From NCBI GenBank assembly GCA_900555355.1, contig USKV01000026.1, forward strand, positions 1 through 11,845: a DNA stretch of 11,845 bases, in the 5' to 3' direction. Source of the DNA: an uncultured Collinsella sp. (GTDB lineage: Bacteria; Actinomycetota; Coriobacteriia; Coriobacteriales; Coriobacteriaceae). Within the stretch, counting starts at the first letter, position 1, and each line of letters begins with the position of its first letter. Below, one piece after another: positions 7,400 to 11,845 of the stretch. The position numbers and the translations under genes are program-made. The notes beneath the pieces are model-generated. The model worked only from the letters and a program-made list of their open reading frames with translations. It searched no databases and was not told the DNA's origin.

Positions 7400-8311
7400 T
7401 TAAGCACGTGCTGTCTGGGCGATGCCAGCCTTGGTGTTTGCGCGTTTGCCGGCGAGTTCGCAAAAAATCGCGCCGCCGATGATAAGCGCGGCACCCATCA
7501 GACGGACCGGTGTTATGGCTTCGCCCAAAAGGACGGCGGAGAACACGACCGCCGAAAGCGGCTCGAGGTAGCCGACAACGGCGACGGTCTGCACAGGCAG
7601 TTTGGCGACGGCGCTAAAGTAGAGCAGGCAACCGAGTCCGGTGTTGACAATGCCGAGCATGGCAACGGCGCGCCAATCGATGCCGGCGGCAATGCTGGGG
7701 GAGAGGAACGAGGGGGCACCTTGCGTGAAGAGCGTAGGGATCAACGCGGTTACAAAGGCGGCACTCACCTGGAGCGTGGAGTTCTCGAGGCCTTCGATGT
7801 GTGGCGCGCCCTTGCTAGCGATGACCATCAGCGCATAGCAAAATGCCGAGGCGATGCCGCAGGCGATACCTGCAATGGGCATATTGCCGCCTAGACCTTG
7901 CGCTGCAATGAGAAAAGCACCGCAAGCAACGGCGATAAAGCCGGCGATTTTGCCGCCGGTCAGCTTTTCGCCAAAGATGAGCGGGGAGAGTGCCATGACA
8001 ATGATGGGGCCGCAGTAGTACAGCAGCGAGGATACGCCGACGCCGACCGTCTGGTAGGCGCGGAACAGAAAAATCCAGCTGGCGCCCAGCGCAGCTCCCG
8101 AGAGGAGGAGGGCTGCGGCTTCGCGGGGGCGAGATGGCGCCTGCAACTTATGGCGTTGGGTGATGGCGAGAATGGTGACAAGCGAGAGTGCGCCCAAAAA
8201 CGTGCGCAGGAGCACGATATCGGAGCTCGGCAGCGCGATGGCAGCGGCGATGATGCCGTTGGAGCCAAACAATAGCAATGCTGCTAAGTACGTAAACAGT
8301 CCGTTGTTCAT
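7400..8311 (-). CDS. EamA/DMT-superfamily metabolite exporter
   Basis: A 303-residue inner-membrane protein of the drug/metabolite transporter superfamily, with two tandem EamA repeats (about residues 5-135 and 150-285) and ten hydrophobic helices. Typical features are the short N-terminal first helix with GSNGI, the LRTFLGALSL start of helix 2, GEKLT closing the first repeat and the VGYLEPLSAVVFSAVLLGE segment in the second. Members export amino acids or other small metabolites; the substrate cannot be read from the sequence. The ATG at 8311 is preceded on the minus strand by GAAGGGACGGA. It is divergent from a LysR gene 118 bases away, with an inverted repeat between them. That is the usual arrangement of an exporter controlled by its neighbouring LysR protein. 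Confidence 0.9.
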   Translation of the reverse strand: MNNGLFTYLAALLLFGSNGIIAAAIALPSSDIVLLRTFLGALSLVTILAITQRHKLQAPSRPREAAALLLSGAALGASWIFLFRAYQTVGVGVSSLLYYCGPIIVMALSPLIFGEKLTGGKIAGFIAVACGAFLIAAQGLGGNMPIAGIACGIASAFCYALMVIASKGAPHIEGLENSTLQVSAAFVTALIPTLFTQGAPSFLSPSIAAGIDWRAVAMLGIVNTGLGCLLYFSAVAKLPVQTVAVVGYLEPLSAVVFSAVLLGEAITPVRLMGAALIIGGAIFCELAGKRANTKAGIAQTARA

Positions 8312-8340
8312 GCGCTTCCGTCCCTTCTATATCCGAGCAT

Positions 8341-8357
8341 GTTCACTATGGGTGAAC
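8341..8357. promoter_or_regulatory. LysR-type operator candidate between the EamA and LysR genes
   Basis: GTTCAC (8341-8346), a five-base spacer and GTGAAC (8352-8357) form a perfect dyad that satisfies the T-N11-A rule of LysR-family binding sites (T8343 to A8355). It lies 30 bases upstream of the EamA start and 22 bases upstream of the TATAAT of the LysR gene, so one bound protein could act on both promoters. Confidence 0.6.
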
Positions 8358-8378
8358 TGGCTTTAGAAGAAAAGCGAA

Positions 8379-8384
8379 TATAAT
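8379..8384 (+). promoter_or_regulatory. -10 element of the LysR gene
   Basis: A perfect TATAAT lies 45 bases upstream of the GTG start at 8430. The -35 position at 17-base spacing (8356-8361) is poor and abuts the dyad at 8341-8357, which fits autoregulation by the LysR protein. Confidence 0.55.
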
Positions 8385-8429
8385 GCATGGATAACATGAC
8401 AAAAACTCATGCAAAGGTGGAGGGGTGCC

Positions 8430-9287
8430 GTGGAAACGAATATTCAAAAGATGCAGGTGCTGCTCGAGACCGTGCGCGCCGGCAGTTTTACGCGCGCCGC
8501 CGAGCGCCTGAGCTATTCGCAGTCGGGCGTGAGCCGCATGGTGGGCGACCTTGAGGCAGACTGGGGTTTTAAGGTGCTTGACCGCAGCCGCGAGGGCGTG
8601 GTGCTTTCTGCCGACGGGCGGCAGGTCATGCCGGCGGTCGAGGCGTTATGCGAAGAGTTTGGCCGTCTGCAGCGACGCGTGGACGAGATGCGAGGGCTCA
8701 TGCGTGGCAAGATCTGTATCGGTACGTTTTCGAGTGTGGCGACCCATGTACTGCCGCCGGTGATCGCGCGGTTTCGCGTCGATCATCCGGACGTCGATTA
8801 TGAGTTGCTGATGGGCGATTACTCCGAGATTGAGCAATGGGTGGCGGAAGGCCGCTGCGACCTGGGCTTTATCCCGCGTGAGCCCCGAGAAAACGGCATG
8901 GCATCGCGGTCTTTGGTGCGCGACGAGTTGATGGCAGTAGTGCCGGCAGACTCTTTGCTTGCCACCGCGGAGGTCGTTTCCCTTGTCGATTTGGCCAACG
9001 AGCAGTTTATTCTGCTGGAACGCGGTAGCGACGACGAGATTACGCCGCTGTTCCGTCGGGCGGGGCTGACGGTGCGCTCCAAGCTGTCGACCTGGGATGA
9101 CTATGCGATTATGGCCATGGTCGAGGACGGCCTGGGCGTGAGCATTCTTCCCGCGCTCATCTTGCGCCGCTGCCAGTTCGATGTCGCCGTGCGCCCGCTC
9201 GAGGGACGTCTCCATCGGCAGATCAACGCCATATACCGCACCGCCGACGTTTCGCTCGCGGCGGCTCGTTTCCTCGAATATCTCTAA
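8430..9287 (+). CDS. LysR-family transcriptional regulator
   Basis: A 285-residue LysR-type regulator. The N-terminal winged HTH covers about residues 5-63, with FTRAAERLSYSQSGVSRMVGDLE as recognition region, followed by a linker helix. The effector-binding periplasmic-binding-protein-like domain starts near residue 90 (KICIGTFSSVATHVLPPVIARF). The late GLGVSILPALI segment is typical of the family. The start is the GTG at 8430, with GGAGGGG (8419-8425) four bases upstream; an ATG at 8409 would precede that site and is less likely. It is transcribed divergently from the EamA exporter, which is its most likely target, and an operator-like dyad lies between them. The effector is unknown. No clear terminator was seen after the stop. 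Confidence 0.92.
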   Translation: METNIQKMQVLLETVRAGSFTRAAERLSYSQSGVSRMVGDLEADWGFKVLDRSREGVVLSADGRQVMPAVEALCEEFGRLQRRVDEMRGLMRGKICIGTFSSVATHVLPPVIARFRVDHPDVDYELLMGDYSEIEQWVAEGRCDLGFIPREPRENGMASRSLVRDELMAVVPADSLLATAEVVSLVDLANEQFILLERGSDDEITPLFRRAGLTVRSKLSTWDDYAIMAMVEDGLGVSILPALILRRCQFDVAVRPLEGRLHRQINAIYRTADVSLAAARFLEYL

Positions 9288-9346
9288 AAGCGCGTGCCCG
9301 TTGTCCACCTCGGGACGATTCTCGGGGTTCGGTACATTTTCTTGTG

Positions 9347-9430
9347 AAATTGAACTTCCAGATAATGCGCCGCGCTATACTGCTTGCTAAATTGAACCTT
9401 GGTTCAATTCGTGTTCTATAAATTGAACTT
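9347..9430. promoter_or_regulatory. Cluster of AAATTGAAC boxes and palindrome upstream of the HTH-aminotransferase
   Basis: Three same-orientation copies of AAATTGAAC begin at 9347, 9389 and 9420. The first and last are identical for 11 bases (AAATTGAACTT). The middle copy is the left half of the perfect dyad AATTGAACC-TT-GGTTCAATT (9390-9409). Start-to-start spacings of 42 and 31 bases are close to four and three helical turns. Candidate -10 elements TATACT (9376-9381) and TATAAA (9417-9422) are interleaved, and the TTGAAC cores lie 19-20 bases before them. This arrangement fits an autoregulatory operator. Confidence 0.6.
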
Positions 9431-9449
9431 TGCCAGCAAGGAGGTTCCT

Positions 9450-10970
9450 GTGGCCCAAGAGACGTTTAGCGATCGTCTGCGACAGACCATGTCCGATCGC
9501 GACGTTCGCCAGTCGGACGTAATCCGCGCATCGGAGGTGCTCGGCAAAAAACTCGGCAAGAGTCAGATGAGCCAATATGTGAGCGGCAAGACGATCCCGC
9601 GGCGCGATGTGGCAGAGCTGCTCGCCCGCATTTTGGAGGTCGATGTTTCCTGGCTGCTCGCCAGTGACGCCGATCAAGGCGAGACGTCCTCGTCCCATAA
9701 CGTTGCCAAATCCGAACCTAGTCCCACGGCTCAAATTCCAAGGAGCACCACCATGCGTACTTTTTCTAAATCCACCAAACTCGAGAATGTCCTGTATGAC
9801 GTGCGCGGTCCCGTCGTCGACGAGGCCGCCCGTATGGAGGACGAGGGCGAGCGTATTCTCAAGCTCAACATCGGCAACCCCGCGCCCTTTGGTTTCCGCA
9901 CGCCCGATGAGGTCATTAAGGATATGCGCCAGCAGCTGCCCGACTGCGAAGGCTATTCCAACTCGCGCGGCCTGTTTTCTGCGCGCAAGGCGATCATGCA
10001 GTATTCGCAGATCAAAGGCCTGCCCAACGTTCAGATGGAGCACATCTACACGGGCAACGGCGTGTCCGAACTCATTCAGCTTTCGATGAACGCGCTGCTC
10101 GACAACGGCGACGAGATTCTGATCCCCAGCCCCGACTACCCACTGTGGACGGCGTGCGCGACCCTTGCCGGCGGTCATCCCGTGCACTATCTGTGCGATG
10201 AGCAGGCGGATTGGTATCCCGACCTGGAGGATATGGAGTCCAAGATCACGAGCGCGACCAAGGCCCTCGTCATCATCAACCCCAACAACCCCACGGGTTC
10301 CGTCTATCCGCGCGAGGTGCTCGAGGGCATCGTTGAGGTTGCGCGCAGGCACCAGCTCATGATCTTTGCCGATGAGATCTACGACCGCCTGTGCATGGAC
10401 GGCTACGAGCACGTCTCCATTGCCTCGCTCGCTCCCGATCTGCCCTGCGTTACCTTTAGCGGTCTGTCCAAGTCGCATATGATCGCGGGCTACCGTATTG
10501 GCTGGATGGTGCTTTCGGGCAACCAGCGCTGCATGAGCGACTTCATCATGGGCGTCAACATGCTCTCTAACATGCGCCTGTGCTCCAACGTGCCGGCTCA
10601 ATCGATCGTTCAGACGGCACTCGGTGGCCATCAGTCCGTCAACGACTACATCCGTCCTGGCGGCCGTGTCTACGAGCAGCGCAACTTTGTGTATGAGGCG
10701 CTTAACAAGATCGATGGCATCTCGGTGGTCAAGCCGCGCGCGGCGTTCTATATCTTCCCCAAGATGGATGTTAAGAAGTTCAACATCACCGATGACGAGC
10801 AGTTTGCCCTTGACCTGCTGCACGAGAAGAAGATCCTCATCACGCGCGGCGGCGGCTTTAACTGGGCTGAGCCCGACCACTTCCGCATCGTGTACCTGCC
10901 GCGCATGGAAGTACTCAAAGAGTCCCTTGAAGACCTCGCCGACTTCTTTGACCATTACCGTCAATCATAA
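9450..10970 (+). CDS. XRE-type HTH domain fused to AlaA-type alanine aminotransferase
   Basis: A 506-residue fusion. Residues 6-70 are an XRE/Cro-C1-type HTH (RQSDVIRASEVLG... SQMSQYVSGKTIPRRDVAELLARILEV). Residues 72-101 are a Ser/Pro-rich linker. Residues 102-506 are a full fold-type I PLP aminotransferase that follows E. coli AlaA almost end to end, from STKLENVLYDVRGP to the DHFRIVYLPR tail. AlaA makes alanine from pyruvate and glutamate. Active-site features are present: NPNNPTG (277-283), Asp308 in FADEIYD, the PLP Lys341 in SGLSKS, Arg349 in GYRIGW and the carboxylate-binding Arg479. The start is the GTG at 9450, five bases after a full AAGGAGG (9438-9444). A second Shine-Dalgarno (AAGGAG, 9740-9745) precedes ATG 102, where the aminotransferase begins. 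Upstream AAATTGAAC boxes suggest autoregulation. Domain assignment is firm; the regulatory role is inferred. Confidence 0.93.
   Translation: MAQETFSDRLRQTMSDRDVRQSDVIRASEVLGKKLGKSQMSQYVSGKTIPRRDVAELLARILEVDVSWLLASDADQGETSSSHNVAKSEPSPTAQIPRSTTMRTFSKSTKLENVLYDVRGPVVDEAARMEDEGERILKLNIGNPAPFGFRTPDEVIKDMRQQLPDCEGYSNSRGLFSARKAIMQYSQIKGLPNVQMEHIYTGNGVSELIQLSMNALLDNGDEILIPSPDYPLWTACATLAGGHPVHYLCDEQADWYPDLEDMESKITSATKALVIINPNNPTGSVYPREVLEGIVEVARRHQLMIFADEIYDRLCMDGYEHVSIASLAPDLPCVTFSGLSKSHMIAGYRIGWMVLSGNQRCMSDFIMGVNMLSNMRLCSNVPAQSIVQTALGGHQSVNDYIRPGGRVYEQRNFVYEALNKIDGISVVKPRAAFYIFPKMDVKKFNITDDEQFALDLLHEKKILITRGGGFNWAEPDHFRIVYLPRMEVLKESLEDLADFFDHYRQS
9740..9755 (+). promoter_or_regulatory. Internal ribosome binding site and ATG at the HTH-aminotransferase junction
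   Basis: AAGGAG at 9740-9745 is followed after seven bases by an in-frame ATG (9753-9755). This codon is residue 102 and aligns with the N-terminal Met of stand-alone AlaA. Initiation here would give a 405-residue aminotransferase without the HTH. It may be active or a relic of the ancestral alaA start. Confidence 0.6.
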
Positions 10971-10993
10971 CGACAGAGATAGTCTGTCATTTA

Positions 10994-11034
10994 ACGGGCG
11001 GCCCGTAACAGATTCGGGTCGCCCGTTTTCTGTT
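10994..11034 (+). terminator. Rho-independent terminator after the HTH-aminotransferase
   Basis: ACGGGCGGCCCG (10994-11005) pairs with CGGGTCGCCCGT (11015-11026) with one G-U pair, followed by TTTCTGTT. It begins 24 bases after the stop codon. Confidence 0.88.
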
Positions 11035-11099
11035 AAAGCTCGCGTTGTCGGCGTCTCGATCGTTTGGGCGAGTGGGAATCGCGTGTGAACGGAAAACTA

Positions 11100-11116
11100 T
11101 ATTCCAAAATGGAATA
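11100..11116. promoter_or_regulatory. Operator-like dyad upstream of the amidohydrolase gene
   Basis: TATTCCA (11100-11106), AAA, TGGAATA (11110-11116) form a perfect dyad. A further half-site-like TGGAATT follows at 11131-11137, overlapping the proposed -35. The position, about 20 bases upstream of the -35, would suit an activator. The cognate regulator is not in the window. Confidence 0.45.
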
Positions 11117-11135
11117 CAGTGTGCTTCAACTGGAA

Positions 11136-11165
11136 TTGATGTCCGTGTGTCCGCTTTTTTAGAAT
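11136..11165 (+). promoter_or_regulatory. Candidate promoter of the amidohydrolase gene
   Basis: TTGATG (11136-11141) and TAGAAT (11160-11165) are separated by 18 bases and would start transcription about 25 bases before the ATG at 11198. The match to the primary sigma-factor consensus is fair. Confidence 0.4.
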
Positions 11166-11197
11166 GTTCTCGACAAGATGAAAGGCGGTCCCCACCA

Positions 11198-11845
11198 ATG
11201 ATTATCGATGCAAATTCCTACTGGTTTGACGAGCGCATCTTCCATGACGAGACACTCTGTGAACAGTTTTTGGCCGAGGTGCCCCGCGCTTACGACACCG
11301 AGGGCTACCTGACCGTAAGCCCCACGGGCAAGCGACAGATTGTGATCGAAAAGCCCGCTGGCTTCCCAGGCCTCAACTATATCGAGGGAGACTACACCCT
11401 TGAGAAGCGTCTGGCAGACATGGACGAGGCGGGGGTCGACAAGGCGATCCTCAAGCTCCCCGGTTGTCACGAGTGGATGTCGCTCGAGATGTGCCGGCGT
11501 TTCAACGACGGTATGGCTGCTGACGCGAAGGCGTCAAGTGGCCGTCTGATTCCGCTTGTCGCTGTGCCGCCCTTTGGCACCAAAGCGAATTTGGAGGAGC
11601 TCGATCGCAGGCTCGACGATGGTTTTGCGGGTGTGCAGCTCTGCGCTCACTACGGCAAGCGCTATCTCGACGACCAGGTCTTCTCGAGCTTTTTCGAGCA
11701 CCTGAACGAACGCCATGTCACCGTTTACGTGCACCATGTTCCCGTGCCGGTCGAGAACGAATCGCTTCTCGCGTACGACAACCTTCGCCGCTCTTATGGC
11801 CGCTGCGTCGACCAAACTACGGCGATCGGCCGAGAGATCTTTGGC
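11198..11845 (+). CDS. Amidohydrolase-2 family protein (ACMSD-like), C-terminus beyond the window
   Basis: An open frame of 216 codons that runs to the right edge, so the C-terminal part is missing. It looks like a TIM-barrel metal-dependent hydrolase or decarboxylase of the amidohydrolase-2 group, related to aminocarboxymuconate-semialdehyde decarboxylase. Supporting segments are the MDEAGVDKAILKLPG strand-helix, LIPLVAVPPFGT, GVQLCAHYG (His151), VYVHHVPVP with His179/His180 at the usual mid-barrel metal-ligand strand, and SYGRCVDQTTAIGREIFG. The N-terminal strand reads MIIDANSYWF, where most family members have a metal-binding HxH after the Asp; both His are absent. The start is the ATG at 11198; upstream AAAGGCGG (11181-11188) is a rather distant, weak ribosome binding site. 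The reaction is unknown. It is preceded by its own promoter-like region. Confidence 0.8.
   Translation, partial: MIIDANSYWFDERIFHDETLCEQFLAEVPRAYDTEGYLTVSPTGKRQIVIEKPAGFPGLNYIEGDYTLEKRLADMDEAGVDKAILKLPGCHEWMSLEMCRRFNDGMAADAKASSGRLIPLVAVPPFGTKANLEELDRRLDDGFAGVQLCAHYGKRYLDDQVFSSFFEHLNERHVTVYVHHVPVPVENESLLAYDNLRRSYGRCVDQTTAIGREIFG

Noticed and set aside
9288..9346. Terminator after the LysR gene
   Set aside because: The GC-rich stretch with repeated CTCGGG-like words does not form a convincing stem followed by a T run.
9387..10964. Minus-strand frame of 525 codons covering the whole aminotransferase gene
   Set aside because: The plus-strand product has complete domain and active-site matches; the minus frame has none and no ribosome binding site of note.
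9450..10970. MocR/GabR-family regulator
   Set aside because: The N-terminal domain is XRE-like and not a GntR winged HTH, and the aminotransferase part aligns with the AlaA enzyme rather than the MocR-type domain.

Overview
The window looks like chromosome from a gut actinobacterium of the Coriobacteriia, most likely Collinsella or a close relative. This is inferred from the high-GC codon use after about position 680, the GTG and TTG starts with strong AAGGAGG-type ribosome binding sites, and gene content that includes a bile salt hydrolase, a Kup potassium transporter and many small-solute transporters. No RNA genes, CRISPR arrays, insertion sequences or phage genes were seen. The first ~660 bases differ sharply in base composition (one 60-base stretch is 28% G+C, against about 63% just after the switch).

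Layout from left to right: the end of a uracil-type NCS2 permease gene (+), with an abrupt composition switch inside it and an apparent in-frame loss of one transmembrane region; a small alpha/beta-hydrolase esterase (-); an AzgA-type purine permease (-); a peptide-deformylase-like gene lacking the catalytic Glu (+); a choloylglycine/bile salt hydrolase (+); a long kup potassium transporter gene (-); an EamA/DMT-family exporter (-) divergent from a LysR regulator (+) with a perfect operator-like inverted repeat between them; an XRE-HTH domain fused to an AlaA-type alanine aminotransferase (+); and the 5' part of an amidohydrolase-2 family gene (+) that runs off the right edge.

Most genes look like single-gene transcription units. 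Strong hairpin terminators follow the uracil permease, purine permease, deformylase-like, bile salt hydrolase and aminotransferase genes. The physiological theme is transport and salvage (uracil, purines, potassium, small metabolites) plus amino-acid and bile-acid metabolism. The LysR and exporter pair is the clearest regulator-target unit.

The most unusual object is the HTH-aminotransferase fusion. Its promoter region carries three same-orientation AAATTGAAC boxes spaced about 42 and 31 bases apart (near whole helical turns), one of them half of a perfect palindrome. Exactly at the domain junction there is an internal AAGGAG Shine-Dalgarno sequence and an in-frame ATG that would make the aminotransferase alone. 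Together these suggest an autoregulated enzyme-regulator, analogous in concept to MocR/GabR proteins but with a different DNA-binding domain, and possibly two protein products from one gene.
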